DNA of 64,000 bases, from assembly GCA_021772985.1 (NCBI GenBank), contig JAJFKX010000005.1:82110-146109 (forward strand). Direction: 5' to 3'. Below, piece after piece: positions 33,563-43,067 of the stretch. The notes beneath the pieces were generated by a model, which did no database searches, was not told the origin of the DNA, and saw only the letters and a list, made by a program, of their open reading frames with translations. Position numbers and translations under genes: made by a program. The stretch's first letter is position 1. Each line of letters begins with the position of its first letter. The DNA is from Gammaproteobacteria bacterium (GTDB taxonomy: Bacteria; Pseudomonadota; Gammaproteobacteria; Xanthomonadales; Wenzhouxiangellaceae).

Positions 33563-34096
33563 TTAGGCAAATTCCTTCTCATGCAACCATTTCGCCTGAG
33601 AAGGCGCCTTTTTGGTCTTTGACCAATCCTCCAGCATTTCCCACTTTACTTCATCAAGTTTGGCCATCATCTCCGGTGTGCCGGTAATCGTGGTTAATTC
33701 CAGACGATGTCCATTGGGATCAAAAAAATAAATGGATTTAATAATGCCATGATCGGTGGGGCCGATGACATCAATACCTTTTTTATCCAGCTCTTGCTTT
33801 GCATTAAGCAACGCTTGTTCACTGTCCAACTGGAAGGCGATGTGCTGGACCCAATCAGGTGTATTGGGGTCTTTGCCCATCGGCGGCGAATTGGGAATTT
33901 CAAAAAATGCCAGGATATTATTGTTGCCGGCATCCAGGAATACATGCATATAAGGGTCCGGTTGTTTGGTTGAGGGAACCCGATCCTCCGAGATCGCCAG
34001 AATAAAATTCATATGCATGACTTGGGTATAAAATTCAACCGTTGCTTTGGCATCATTGCAACGATAGGCAACGTGATGGATTTGTTCAATATTCAT
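33563..34096 (-). CDS. VOC superfamily (glyoxalase/dioxygenase-like) protein
   Basis: The 177-residue protein has the paired beta-alpha-beta-beta-beta modules of the VOC fold: IEQIHHVAYRCNDAKATVEF at the N-terminus and WVQHIAFQLDSEQAL, then IYFFDPNGHRLELTTITG. Histidines in the HHVAY and QHIAF segments and the glutamate in HRLELT are the likely metal ligands (H, H, E). It is the third gene downstream of hpd and phhA with 42 bases between, so it is probably part of that operon and could act on an aromatic-degradation intermediate, but the substrate is not known. Confidence 0.85.
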   Translation of the reverse strand: MNIEQIHHVAYRCNDAKATVEFYTQVMHMNFILAISEDRVPSTKQPDPYMHVFLDAGNNNILAFFEIPNSPPMGKDPNTPDWVQHIAFQLDSEQALLNAKQELDKKGIDVIGPTDHGIIKSIYFFDPNGHRLELTTITGTPEMMAKLDEVKWEMLEDWSKTKKAPSQAKWLHEKEFA

Positions 34097-34138
34097 GGTT
34101 TCCCCGATAATAAAATTTGTTTAATGTTGCAACCAGGG

Positions 34139-34972
34139 TCAACACAGATGTTGATCTTTTACCGCAGGCTTTCGTAAAGGTTTATTTTTCGGAGCGAACA
34201 TCGCGGGCAGCAGCCCTGAATCCATGGCTTGCTGTATTTTTGGCAACAGACTTGTATTCATCACCGCATACAACTCTTCAAAGTGCTCGATAACAAAATA
34301 AATGGGCTGATAAATGTCGATCCTGTAAGGTGTGCGCAAGGCTATATCCACATCAAACGGTTTGCGCACCGGCTTGCTGTCTTCCAGCGCGTAAACCGTC
34401 TCCCCTTTGGAGGATAAAATACCTGCACCATAAATGCGTAAGCCATTGTCTGTATTGATCAAACCAAACTCAACGGTGAACCAGAACAAACGCGCCAGAT
34501 AAACCTGTTGTTGGCGGCTGGCGCCTATGCCAAGTTCCCCATAGGCTTGTACAAAATCAGCATATACCTGGTTGGTCAGCAGTGGACAATGACCAAAAAT
34601 TTCATGGAAAATATCCGGTTCCTGGAGATAATCAATATCTTCACGTCGACGGATAAAGGTTGCTGCCGGAAATTGCCTGTTGGCCAGTAATCCAAAGAAT
34701 TCATCAAAAGGAATGACTGCTGCAACCGGGGCCAGTTCCCAGCCTGTTGCCGCCCTTAATACAGCACTGACATCGGGAATCTGTGCGACCCGGTCGGCCG
34801 GCAAATCAAGCATTTCCAGTCCGTGCAGATATTCATCACAGGCACGCCCACCGATTATCCGCATCTGACGCCGGTAAAGTGTGTTCCAGGTTTCATCTTC
34901 AACTCTGGTGTAATCAACATAACCCTGATTACCCACTTGCCTGGCTGTATAGCTGGAACCATGTTTGCTCAT
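34139..34972 (-). CDS. phhA: Phenylalanine-4-hydroxylase
   Basis: The 277-residue protein has the catalytic motif HEIFGHCPLLTN (iron histidines) and FWFTVEFGLI (iron glutamate), plus the pterin-binding region YLQEPDIFHEI. It converts phenylalanine to tyrosine using tetrahydrobiopterin. The start at 34972 (MSKHGSS) is chosen because AGGAG lies six bases before it; the frame opens 12 codons earlier but that extension overlaps the intergenic spacer. It follows hpd by 36 bases, so the operon carries phenylalanine to homogentisate with a separate aminotransferase. The next enzymes (homogentisate dioxygenase, fumarylacetoacetase) are not in the window. Confidence 0.96.
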   Translation of the reverse strand: MSKHGSSYTARQVGNQGYVDYTRVEDETWNTLYRRQMRIIGGRACDEYLHGLEMLDLPADRVAQIPDVSAVLRAATGWELAPVAAVIPFDEFFGLLANRQFPAATFIRRREDIDYLQEPDIFHEIFGHCPLLTNQVYADFVQAYGELGIGASRQQQVYLARLFWFTVEFGLINTDNGLRIYGAGILSSKGETVYALEDSKPVRKPFDVDIALRTPYRIDIYQPIYFVIEHFEELYAVMNTSLLPKIQQAMDSGLLPAMFAPKNKPLRKPAVKDQHLC

Positions 34973-35008
34973 GCCACTCTCCTGCATTCCTGATTGACCC
35001 AACTGCAC

Positions 35009-36064
35009 TTATAAAACCCCACGCTTGATCTGATCGCGCTCGATGGATTCGAACAACGCCTGGAAATTACCTTCCCCAAACCCCTGATTGTTAGCCCGCT
35101 GGATGATCTCAATAAATATTGGACCGAACAGGTTTTTGGTGAAAATCTGCAACAGATAAGAGTCTTCATCACCATCCACCAACACCTGATGGTCGATTAT
35201 TCGTTGCCGATCTTCCTTGACATTAGGTACACGCTGAAAAATGCTGTGGTAATAATCCTCATGAATATCCAGGGTCTCAATCACACCATCCCCCATCGCA
35301 TCCAGGGAAGCCAGAATATCGTTGGTTAAAAATGCCAGATGCTGGACACCAGGACCATTATATTCCTGTAAATACTCATCAATCTGGTTCCGATCGTCAC
35401 CTTTGCCCTCATTAATCGGAATACAGAAACTGCCGTCTGGTGAACGTAATGCATATGAAATCAGGGCTGTTTCGCGGCCACGGATATCGAAATACCTTAC
35501 TTCGGTAAAGCCAAACACATTTTTATAAAAGTCGGCCCACTGCTGCATCGTCCCTTTGGCGACATTGTTGGTTAAGTGGTCGATAGCAATAAAACCCTTA
35601 TCCGGAACAATTACCGGATCGCCCACAAATGCAAAGTCCGAATCGTAAATCGTACCCTTGTCGCCAAAACAATCGATAAAGTAGATCAAGCTGTCGCCGA
35701 TGCCGTAAATGGCTGGGTAAGGCAGGTCTGCATCTTCAGGCGCAACGGCACTGGCACCACGCTCAACAGCCTCTGATAGCGCTGACAATGCATCGTCAAC
35801 CCGCCAGCCCATCGAACAAATTGCCGGCCCATGGCGTTCTGCGAATGAACGTGCAAAACCCTTCCGTTCGTTATTCAGCAGCACATGAATATCGTTCTGG
35901 CAGTAATAATCAATATCTTTCCGCTTAAATTTCTTTAACCTGGAAAAACCAAAGGCGGTTAATATCCGGTCAATAAAATCACTGTCGGGACTCGCGAACT
36001 CGGTAAATTCAATACCTCGCAAACCTAAAGGGTTTAAGCTATTAACCACCATCTGGTTCACCAT
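35009..36064 (-). CDS. hpd: 4-hydroxyphenylpyruvate dioxygenase
   Basis: The 351-residue protein has both VOC domains of HPPD. The iron ligands are His in AIDHLTNNV, His in VQHLAFLTND and Glu in PIFIEIIQR. The family segment LYGF-like GFARSFAERHGPA is also present. It converts 4-hydroxyphenylpyruvate to homogentisate. The first gene of the hpd-phhA-VOC operon, it is preceded by a palindromic operator overlapping its promoter (see 36104-36136). A second in-frame ATG is at 36052. Confidence 0.96.
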   Translation of the reverse strand: MVNQMVVNSLNPLGLRGIEFTEFASPDSDFIDRILTAFGFSRLKKFKRKDIDYYCQNDIHVLLNNERKGFARSFAERHGPAICSMGWRVDDALSALSEAVERGASAVAPEDADLPYPAIYGIGDSLIYFIDCFGDKGTIYDSDFAFVGDPVIVPDKGFIAIDHLTNNVAKGTMQQWADFYKNVFGFTEVRYFDIRGRETALISYALRSPDGSFCIPINEGKGDDRNQIDEYLQEYNGPGVQHLAFLTNDILASLDAMGDGVIETLDIHEDYYHSIFQRVPNVKEDRQRIIDHQVLVDGDEDSYLLQIFTKNLFGPIFIEIIQRANNQGFGEGNFQALFESIERDQIKRGVL

Positions 36065-36075
36065 TCGTACAACTT

Positions 36076-36089
36076 TTCAGCATGCTGAA
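36076..36089. promoter_or_regulatory. Perfect 14-base palindrome in the hpd leader
   Basis: TTCAGCATGCTGAA lies 12-25 bases before the hpd start codon. It could be a second operator or an mRNA structure next to the ribosome-binding site. Confidence 0.4.
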
Positions 36090-36103
36090 CAGCTTATATT
36101 GGT

Positions 36104-36136
36104 TTCATATGTAACAATTTGATCATGATCAAATTG
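36104..36136 (-). promoter_or_regulatory. hpd promoter overlapped by a 22-base perfect palindrome
   Basis: The palindrome at 36115-36136 has half-site CAATTTGATCA and its exact complement. On the minus strand its TTGATC (36127-36132) serves as a -35 match, with TATGAA (36104-36109) 17 bases further. A regulator on the palindrome would occlude the -35. The half-site resembles operators of MarR-type repressors in form, but no such gene is in the window. Confidence 0.6.
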
Positions 36137-36405
36137 ACCTCCACGCGCGATACCCAGGACCCATCTCGCCAAGGTGTTTAACAGCCTAAAAAACACCTGC
36201 GTATAACGGATTCATTTGTTAAGCGATATCAGAATCTTTATTTAAACTCTTTGATACCTGTTGAATTTTGATTTAAATCAATAAAGCCGTTCAGACATCA
36301 TCTGATAATAGCGATTAGAAAAGCATTGTTTAACCTGAATAAAATCACCTGAAACTGCTGTAATGCCGTTATCAGGCAAACCAAAATCGGCTGAGGACTG
36401 TACCC
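36137..36405. other. Intergenic region between hpd and ppk2
   Basis: About 270 bases with no gene, AT-rich in the middle. It contains the leader of ppk2 with GAGG eight bases before its ATG. The palindromes that serve hpd lie immediately to the left. Confidence 0.5.
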
Positions 36406-37374
36406 ATGAACACTACCAATGAACCTCAACTTACGCCGATACCGGAACAACCCACAAATTCTCACAAAATCGGCAGTGAACAACGTCACAATTTGAACGC
36501 GATGCGGCATGACCCTGCTGCCATACAACGGGCCTTTGAAACCGGTGAGTATCCATATCAAACCAAAATCAAACGTAAATCCTACGAGAAACAAAAAGCA
36601 GAGCTGCAAGTTGAACTGCTGAAAATGCAGCAATGGGTAAAACAAACCGGGCAAAAAATCGTTGTGCTGTTTGAAGGACGTGATGCCGCCGGCAAAGGCG
36701 GCACCATTAAACGGTTCATGGAACACCTGAATCCACGTGGTGCACGGGTGGTGGCATTGGAAAAGCCGACCGAGGCCGAGCGCACCCAATGGTACTTTCA
36801 GCGTTACGTCAAACATTTGCCCTCGGCCGGCGAAATCGTGATGTTTGACCGTTCCTGGTACAACCGCGCCGGGGTTGAGCGTGTCATGGGGTTTTGTTCG
36901 CCCAATAATTATCTGGAATTTATGCGCCAGTGCCCGGGCATGGAGCGGATGATCACCCGTTCCGGGATATGGTTGTTCAAATACTGGTTTTCAGTGACAA
37001 AAGATGAGCAGCGAAAGCGTTTTTTTTCCCGCAGCCAGGATCCATTAAAGCAATGGAAGCTATCACCAGTTGATAAAGCGTCATTAAACAAGTGGGACGA
37101 CTACACCGAAGCCAAAGAAGCGATGTTTTTCTATACGGACACCAGCGATTCACCCTGGACCGTGATCAAATCTGATGACAAAAAACGCGCCCGGCTGAAC
37201 TGTATGCGACATTTCCTGGTAACGCTGCCTTATACAGACAAAAACAAGCAAATTGTCCGCCAGCCGGACCCATTGATTGTTGGCGCCAGTGCACACGTTA
37301 TCGGTAACAGCAACCATATCCTTGGTAAAAGCCTGCACCCAGGGCAAAGAAAATCCAACTCCGATGTAACTTGA
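36406..37374 (+). CDS. ppk2: Polyphosphate kinase 2
   Basis: The 322-residue protein has the PPK2 Walker A motif FEGRDAAGKGGTIKRF at about residue 90, the Walker B segment IVMFDRSWYNRAGVERVMGF around 150 and the lid-like KDEQRKRFFSR. The single-domain length is about 300, as for class I enzymes. PPK2 uses polyphosphate to phosphorylate nucleoside diphosphates (mainly GDP or ADP). The N-terminal ~45 residues are less conserved. It has GAGG eight bases before the ATG and is divergent from hpd. No ppk1 or ppx gene is nearby. Confidence 0.94.
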   Translation: MNTTNEPQLTPIPEQPTNSHKIGSEQRHNLNAMRHDPAAIQRAFETGEYPYQTKIKRKSYEKQKAELQVELLKMQQWVKQTGQKIVVLFEGRDAAGKGGTIKRFMEHLNPRGARVVALEKPTEAERTQWYFQRYVKHLPSAGEIVMFDRSWYNRAGVERVMGFCSPNNYLEFMRQCPGMERMITRSGIWLFKYWFSVTKDEQRKRFFSRSQDPLKQWKLSPVDKASLNKWDDYTEAKEAMFFYTDTSDSPWTVIKSDDKKRARLNCMRHFLVTLPYTDKNKQIVRQPDPLIVGASAHVIGNSNHILGKSLHPGQRKSNSDVT

Positions 37375-37485
37375 ATGAAATATCCCGGCTTATACCAATA
37401 CCCACAGATATAAACACATTCGCTGTGCTTCACAGTTTAAATAAACATGGGATAATACCGGGCAGACGGAATACAAAGTTATCTT

Positions 37486-39174
37486 ATGACAAACAACCGC
37501 CACGACCCGAATCGAACTATCCAGGCTCCCACCGGTTCCGAGTTGCATTGCGCAAATTGGCAAATCGAAGCCGCCTACCGAATGATCCAAAACAACCTGC
37601 ATCCGGATGTTGCCGAAGACCCAACCCGTCTTGTGGTCTATGGCGGGATTGGACGAGCAGCCCGAAATTGGGAATGCTATGACCAAATCCTGGCCACTCT
37701 GCAGCGATTGCAACCTGATGAAACCCTGTTGGTGCAATCAGGCAAACCGGTGGGTGTATTCAATACACATGCCGATGCACCACGGGTACTGATTGCCAAC
37801 TCCAACCTGGTGCCGGCCTGGGCCGACTGGGAACACTTCAATGAATTGGATCGAAAAGGTCTGATGATGTATGGCCAGATGACCGCCGGCAGTTGGATAT
37901 ACATTGCCAGCCAGGGCATTGTACAAGGCACTTTTGAAACCTTTGCAGAAGCCGGGCGACAACACTTTGCCGGCGATTGGAGCGGCCGCTGGATTCTGAC
38001 CGCAGGTCTTGGCGGCATGGGTGGCGCGCAGCCACTGGCTGCCAGTTTTGCCGGCGCCTGTTCACTGAATGTGGAATGCCAACAATCGCGCATCAATTTT
38101 CGCCTGCGTACCCGCTACCTTGATGAACAGGCGGATGACCTGGACGATGCGCTAACCCGAATCAAACACTATTGCACTACCGGTGAAGCCCGCTCGATTG
38201 GTTTGTTGGGCAATGCTGCAGATGTTTTCCCGGAGTTGGTTCGGCGTGCCCAGGCTGGTGAAATCAAACCTGATCTTGTAACCGATCAAACCTCAGCACA
38301 CGATCTGGTCAATGGCTACCTGCCACAAAAATGGAATGTCACACAATGGAAAGCTGCCCAGGATGACCCCGATCAATTCAAAGTGCTGACGGATGCAGCC
38401 GCTGAATCCTGCGCAGTGCATGTCCAGGCAATGCTGGATTTTCATGCCATGGACATTCCCACGGTGGATTATGGCAACAATATTCGTCAGGTGGCGTTCG
38501 ATAAAGGCATCAAAAACGCTTTTGCATTCCCCGGCTTTGTACCGGCATACATCCGCCCCTTGTTTTGTGAAGGCAAAGGTCCGTTCCGCTGGGTGGCATT
38601 ATCCGGTGATCCGGAGGACATCCACAAAACCGATGCCAGGTTAAAGCAACTGTTCCCGCAAAATCACAGCCTGCACCGCTGGCTGGAAATGGCTTCCGAA
38701 AGGATTGCTTTTCAAGGCCTGCCAGCCCGGATTTGCTGGCTGGGTTTGGGTGAACGGCATCTGGCTGGATTGGCGTTTAACGAGATGGTGGCATCCGGTG
38801 AACTTAAAGCACCCATTGTAATTGGCCGCGATCATCTGGATACCGGCTCAGTGGCTTCACCCAACCGTGAAACCGAGGCCATGCGTGATGGTTCAGATGC
38901 GGTATCAGATTGGCCTTTGCTGAATGCACTGTTGAATACCGCCGGTGGCGCCACCTGGGTGTCGCTGCATCATGGCGGTGGCGTGGGTATGGGTTATTCA
39001 CAACACGCCGGCGTGGTGATTGTTGCAGATGGAACCGAAGCAGCCGCCAAACGGCTGAAACGGGTACTGTTCAACGACCCTGCCAGCGGCGTGATGCGAC
39101 ATGCCGATGCCGGTTATGAATTGGCCAGAAGCACCGCGCAAGAAAATAAACTCGACCTGCCGATGATTGATTGA
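37486..39174 (+). CDS. hutU: Urocanate hydratase
   Basis: At 562 residues it has the normal length of urocanase. The NAD+-contacting and active-site segments are recognisable: [19 protein letters not shown] near the N-terminus, [30 protein letters not shown] and a late glycine-rich [12 protein letters not shown]. It hydrates urocanate to imidazolonepropionate, the second step of histidine degradation. hutG follows by nine bases and hutI by 14. Histidine ammonia-lyase (hutH), which supplies the substrate, is not in the window. Confidence 0.97.
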   Translation: MTNNRHDPNRTIQAPTGSELHCANWQIEAAYRMIQNNLHPDVAEDPTRLVVYGGIGRAARNWECYDQILATLQRLQPDETLLVQSGKPVGVFNTHADAPRVLIANSNLVPAWADWEHFNELDRKGLMMYGQMTAGSWIYIASQGIVQGTFETFAEAGRQHFAGDWSGRWILTAGLGGMGGAQPLAASFAGACSLNVECQQSRINFRLRTRYLDEQADDLDDALTRIKHYCTTGEARSIGLLGNAADVFPELVRRAQAGEIKPDLVTDQTSAHDLVNGYLPQKWNVTQWKAAQDDPDQFKVLTDAAAESCAVHVQAMLDFHAMDIPTVDYGNNIRQVAFDKGIKNAFAFPGFVPAYIRPLFCEGKGPFRWVALSGDPEDIHKTDARLKQLFPQNHSLHRWLEMASERIAFQGLPARICWLGLGERHLAGLAFNEMVASGELKAPIVIGRDHLDTGSVASPNRETEAMRDGSDAVSDWPLLNALLNTAGGATWVSLHHGGGVGMGYSQHAGVVIVADGTEAAAKRLKRVLFNDPASGVMRHADAGYELARSTAQENKLDLPMID

Positions 39175-39183
39175 GAACTATCG

Positions 39184-40173
39184 ATGTTAATGAAAAATCA
39201 AACCTCGCAATCAAAAATACCCTCGCCCTGGCAGGGCCGCATCGATGCAGACGGCAGCCAACGCTGGCATCAGGTGGTTGATTGTTTGGATACCGAACTG
39301 CAGTCCATTACCGATTTGGGCAGCGAAGATCTGGCCGGCAAGATCGCGCTACTGGGTTATGCATGTGATCAAGGCGTAGCACGCAATCAGGGCCGAACCG
39401 GCGCCGCTGAAGGCCCCCGAGCCATCCGCTCCGCATTGGCCAATCTGCCCAGGCCTAAAGGCGCGATTCTTGATCTGGGTGATATTGATACGCGGACAAC
39501 CAAACTGAGCATGGAACAGGCCCAGGCACAACTGGCCGCTGGCGTGGCCCATTGTCTGGGTCAGCGGGCTTTCCCGCTGGTACTGGGTGGCGGTCACGAT
39601 ATCGCATTCGGCTCTTTCACTGGTCTGGCCCGGCACCTGCAAAACAATGGTGAGGCGATGCCATCTATCGGCATTATCAATTTCGATGCGCATTTTGATC
39701 TGCGTCTTGAACCACAACCCAGTTCCGGCACGCCGTTCGCACAAATCGCTGAGCTGTGTGCTGACAATATCTGGCCATTTAACTATCTGTGCCTGGGTAT
39801 CAGTGAGTTTGCCAATACCCCGGCTTTGTTTGATACCGCCAAAGCTAACCGGGTTCGCTGGCTGAGTGATGAGCAATTAGCGCTGTCGCGACTGGATTTA
39901 GCCTTGCATGCGGTCAGCGAATTTGTCCGCGATAAAGATTATCTATACTTGTCATTCTGCCTGGATGTACTACCCGCTCAGGTAGCACCCGGTGTCAGTG
40001 CGCCGGCGGCACGTGGCGTTGAGTTGGCTATGATCGAGCCTTTACTGGATGCAGTTTTGCAATCGGATAAAGTGGTGTTGGCCGATATCGCAGAAATGAA
40101 CCCACGCTATGATATTGATGGTCGCACCGCACGCACAGCTGCGCGGTTGCTGGCCCGTATCGTTCGCCACTAA
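39184..40173 (+). CDS. hutG: Formimidoylglutamase (arginase family)
   Basis: The 329-residue protein belongs to the ureohydrolase fold. The metal-binding motifs are GGGHDIAFG, INFDAHFDLR and FCLDVLPAQVAPGVSAP, the last the usual SxDxDxxDPxxxP position with modifications. It hydrolyses formimidoylglutamate to glutamate and formamide, so the organism uses the one-step hut branch and not the HutF-N-formylglutamate route. It lies between hutU and hutI, nine bases after hutU. A second in-frame ATG at 39190 is possible. Confidence 0.94.
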   Translation: MLMKNQTSQSKIPSPWQGRIDADGSQRWHQVVDCLDTELQSITDLGSEDLAGKIALLGYACDQGVARNQGRTGAAEGPRAIRSALANLPRPKGAILDLGDIDTRTTKLSMEQAQAQLAAGVAHCLGQRAFPLVLGGGHDIAFGSFTGLARHLQNNGEAMPSIGIINFDAHFDLRLEPQPSSGTPFAQIAELCADNIWPFNYLCLGISEFANTPALFDTAKANRVRWLSDEQLALSRLDLALHAVSEFVRDKDYLYLSFCLDVLPAQVAPGVSAPAARGVELAMIEPLLDAVLQSDKVVLADIAEMNPRYDIDGRTARTAARLLARIVRH

Positions 40174-40187
40174 ACCAGGCTCTGATT

Positions 40188-41405
40188 TTGCCACATACCG
40201 CTCAGCAATCGTTATTACTCAGACATGCCAACCTGGCCACCATGGCAGAACACCATGGCTATGGAATAATCCGTGATGCGGCTTTATTGGTTGATCACCA
40301 GCAACATATCAGCTGGTTGGGGCCTGATCGGCAATTACCTGCCGGTGTAGAGGCCGCCCGTGAAATTGATTGCCAACAACGCTGGGTAACACCCGGCCTG
40401 ATCGATTGCCACACTCACCTGGTATATGCCGGCAACCGCAGCCATGAATTTGAACAACGCCTGCGAGGTGTAACTTATGCCGAAATAGCTCAGCAAGGCG
40501 GAGGTATTCAAAGCACTGTCCAGGCCACCCGGTCTGCCAGTTTTGAAGAGCTGCTGAAAGCTGCTGTTAATCGAGCCGCCATGCTGGCAAAGGAAGGCGT
40601 CACACGGATCGAAATCAAATCCGGCTACGGTCTGGATTTGGCTACAGAGCGGCGTATGCTGCGAGTGGCCAGGGCAATACCTGAACAGGTCCCGGTAAAG
40701 GTCCATACCAGCTTTCTGGGCGCCCATGCTCTGCCACCGGAATTTGCTGATGATGCCGACGGTTACATCGACTATATCTGCACTGATATGCTGCCCACAC
40801 TGGCCGCGGAAGGCCTGCTCGATGCAGTTGATGGTTTTTGTGAATCCATCGGCTTTTCAGCTGCTCAAATTGAAAGGATATTTCAGCTTGCGCAAAGCTT
40901 AAAGCTGCCGATCAAACTGCATGCCGAGCAACTGTCCAATCAACACGGTGCCAGCCTGGTGGCCCGCTACCAGGGCTTATCTGCCGATCATCTAGAATAT
41001 TTGGATGAAGCCGGGGTCGTTGCCATGGCTGCCGCCGGCACCGTCGCCACCCTGCTGCCTGGCGCTTTTTATTATCTGAACGAAACCCAATTGCCACCGA
41101 TAGCAGGTTTGCGCAACCACCATGTCCCGATCGCCATCGCTACAGATCACAACCCCGGCACCTCACCCATGTTATCGTTACTCACTTGTATGAATATGGC
41201 TTGTGTCATGTTCAGGTTACGCCCGGATGAAGCGCTTGCCGGTGTTACCCGCAACGCAGCAAAGGCTTTAGGCATCGAGCAAATATGCGGAACACTGCAA
41301 ACGGGTAAACAGGCTGAATTAGCCATTTGGGATATTAACCAACCCGTAGATTTGGTCTACAGCATTGGACAAAACCCCTGTCATTCGACTATACAAATGA
41401 CATAA
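40188..41405 (+). CDS. hutI: Imidazolonepropionase
   Basis: The 405-residue protein is an amidohydrolase: metal histidines in LIDCHTHLVYAGNR at about residue 72, then HAEQLSNQHGASLVA and ATDHNPGTSPM. It opens the imidazolone ring to formimidoylglutamate. Translation appears to begin at TTG (40188): LLLRHANLATM must be included, because homologues share that segment, and the first ATG (MAEHHGYG) lies inside it. The Shine-Dalgarno is weak (CCAGG). The LysR gene follows after 31 bases. Confidence 0.95.
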   Translation: MPHTAQQSLLLRHANLATMAEHHGYGIIRDAALLVDHQQHISWLGPDRQLPAGVEAAREIDCQQRWVTPGLIDCHTHLVYAGNRSHEFEQRLRGVTYAEIAQQGGGIQSTVQATRSASFEELLKAAVNRAAMLAKEGVTRIEIKSGYGLDLATERRMLRVARAIPEQVPVKVHTSFLGAHALPPEFADDADGYIDYICTDMLPTLAAEGLLDAVDGFCESIGFSAAQIERIFQLAQSLKLPIKLHAEQLSNQHGASLVARYQGLSADHLEYLDEAGVVAMAAAGTVATLLPGAFYYLNETQLPPIAGLRNHHVPIAIATDHNPGTSPMLSLLTCMNMACVMFRLRPDEALAGVTRNAAKALGIEQICGTLQTGKQAELAIWDINQPVDLVYSIGQNPCHSTIQMT

Positions 41406-41436
41406 CGGAAAGGATTTCAGGGATGCAGCAGGGGCA

Positions 41437-42423
41437 ATGGATAAAAAATCAGAAAATGGCCAGATAGATAATCATTTAATCCGGGGCTTTTCTTCGCGTC
41501 AATTACAGGCATTTTATGCATTGGCGCAAACACTACACTTTTCACAAGCTGCAGAACATATCTCGATTACCCAGTCAGCACTATCACAGCGGATTCAAAA
41601 CCTTGAAGGGGTGGTCGGCCAGCGGTTATTTAACCGTGGGCATAATCACATAACACTGACCCATGCCGGCCAACGTTTGCTGCGCTATTGTCAATTGCGT
41701 GAAACCTTTGAACACGAATTCTTATACGACTTTAATGTCAGTCAGGCTGGAGAGTTATCCGGCGCATTGAGGATCGGTGGGTTTTCATCGATTGTACGTT
41801 CGGTAATCATGCCGATTATTAACCGCCACCTGGTTAAGCAAAACCCTGATATCTCCTGTGAGTTTATCGTCGATGAAATGCACAGTCTGACCAAACAACT
41901 AATGATGGGCAAAGTGGAGTTTGTGATCACCCAGTTTCCAGTTGTGCTGAATGGTGTTACCTCGGTTGAATTAGGCATGGAGCGAAACTTCATGATCGAA
42001 TCCAGCGATCCCACTGCCTGTCGCAATGTATACATTGACCACGAACCCAGTGACCATTTCACCGAGCACTTTATTTCGATTCAAAACCACCGACACCGTG
42101 ATGGCTTCAGGCGGGCTTTTTACCAGGATATCTACGGGCTGCTGGATGCCGTTAACGATGGTATTGGACGTGCAGTCATACCGATGCACCTGTTAACAGA
42201 GCAACATCATTGCCAACCGGTTACCAGCTTCACTGCGGTAGATTTTCCAGTTATTTTGAATTACTACAAAAGCAATCAGCATTCACGCCTGCATCGACGT
42301 GCGGAAGCTTTATTAAAAACGCATGTGAGTGAATACCTGAACCGTGATGAGGCTAACCTGCAAAAAGGTGTCAGCACCATCAAAACAGTCACTCACCCTT
42401 ACGGTCACCCGACGCCTCCTTAA
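41437..42423 (+). CDS. LysR family regulator next to the hut genes
   Basis: The 328-residue protein has a LysR winged helix at residues 20-80 (RQLQAFYALAQTLHFSQAAE, then ITQSALSQRIQNLE) and a substrate-binding domain to the end. AGGGG stands five bases before the ATG. Its position directly after hutI suggests control of the hut genes, a job normally done by the GntR-type HutC; that is inference. It differs from HutC in family. The ligand is unknown. Confidence 0.9.
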   Translation: MDKKSENGQIDNHLIRGFSSRQLQAFYALAQTLHFSQAAEHISITQSALSQRIQNLEGVVGQRLFNRGHNHITLTHAGQRLLRYCQLRETFEHEFLYDFNVSQAGELSGALRIGGFSSIVRSVIMPIINRHLVKQNPDISCEFIVDEMHSLTKQLMMGKVEFVITQFPVVLNGVTSVELGMERNFMIESSDPTACRNVYIDHEPSDHFTEHFISIQNHRHRDGFRRAFYQDIYGLLDAVNDGIGRAVIPMHLLTEQHHCQPVTSFTAVDFPVILNYYKSNQHSRLHRRAEALLKTHVSEYLNRDEANLQKGVSTIKTVTHPYGHPTPP

Positions 42424-42629
42424 AACGTTGATGGTTGAGAACCAATCGACAAGCAGCTACCGACTGTCGTCAGTTAATCAATTTTTTTAATCACCCGATT
42501 AAAACATTTAATTTCCACTCGCCCGTCCGACTGGTTAGGCTGAAATTGCATTGTAAATAAACCCTCTGGTAACAAGGAAATGTTTATCCAATGCACGATT
42601 GATAAAACGGACTTTTAGAGGTGGTAATT

Positions 42630-43010
42630 GTGTTAAAACTTAAACTGATAATCGCAACTTTTATATTATTGATTTTCCAGGCACCCGCATGGAGCGCAAA
42701 CATTATTGACTGTGCTAATGGCGGCGGTACTGTCTGCTCAGATGCCGGGGTAGGAACAGCATCTCCAACCGATTGGAGCTTTCCAACCGTTCAGGATGAA
42801 TGCAATTCAATGTGCAACAGCATGGCCGGTTCCATACAAGGCCAGTTATCCAACGTCTGGGTATGCACTGCAACCAGCGCAACTTTTACTGGCTATACAT
42901 CTGATCCACATAGTGGTAATAGCATCACTCACTGCGATTGTGATATTACCTGCGTGAAAGGCGTGACACCAAGGCAGCATCATCATCTAATCCTGCCGCG
43001 CGACTATTAA
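42630..43010 (+). CDS. Small exported cysteine-rich protein of unknown function
   Basis: Starting at the GTG at 42630 (GAGGTGG five bases upstream) gives a 126-residue protein with a signal peptide (LKLIIATFILLIFQAPAWSA) and eight cysteines arranged in DCANGGGTVC, DECNSMC, VWVC and HCDCDITC. The cysteines probably form disulfides after export. The C-terminus ends PRQHHHLILPRDY. I do not recognise the family. It converges with methionine gamma-lyase; the space between carries a 9-bp GC hairpin. Confidence 0.6.
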   Translation: MLKLKLIIATFILLIFQAPAWSANIIDCANGGGTVCSDAGVGTASPTDWSFPTVQDECNSMCNSMAGSIQGQLSNVWVCTATSATFTGYTSDPHSGNSITHCDCDITCVKGVTPRQHHHLILPRDY

Positions 43011-43025
43011 ATCCCCCGACATCTA

Positions 43026-43047
43026 TCCCGGGCTGCAGAGCCCGGGA
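43026..43047. terminator. GC hairpin between convergent genes
   Basis: TCCCGGGCT and AGCCCGGGA form a nine-base-pair stem with a four-base loop between the exported-protein gene and methionine gamma-lyase, which converge here. There is no T run, so termination efficiency is uncertain. Confidence 0.4.
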
Positions 43048-43067
43048 GCCTCGGCGGTCACAAGTAA

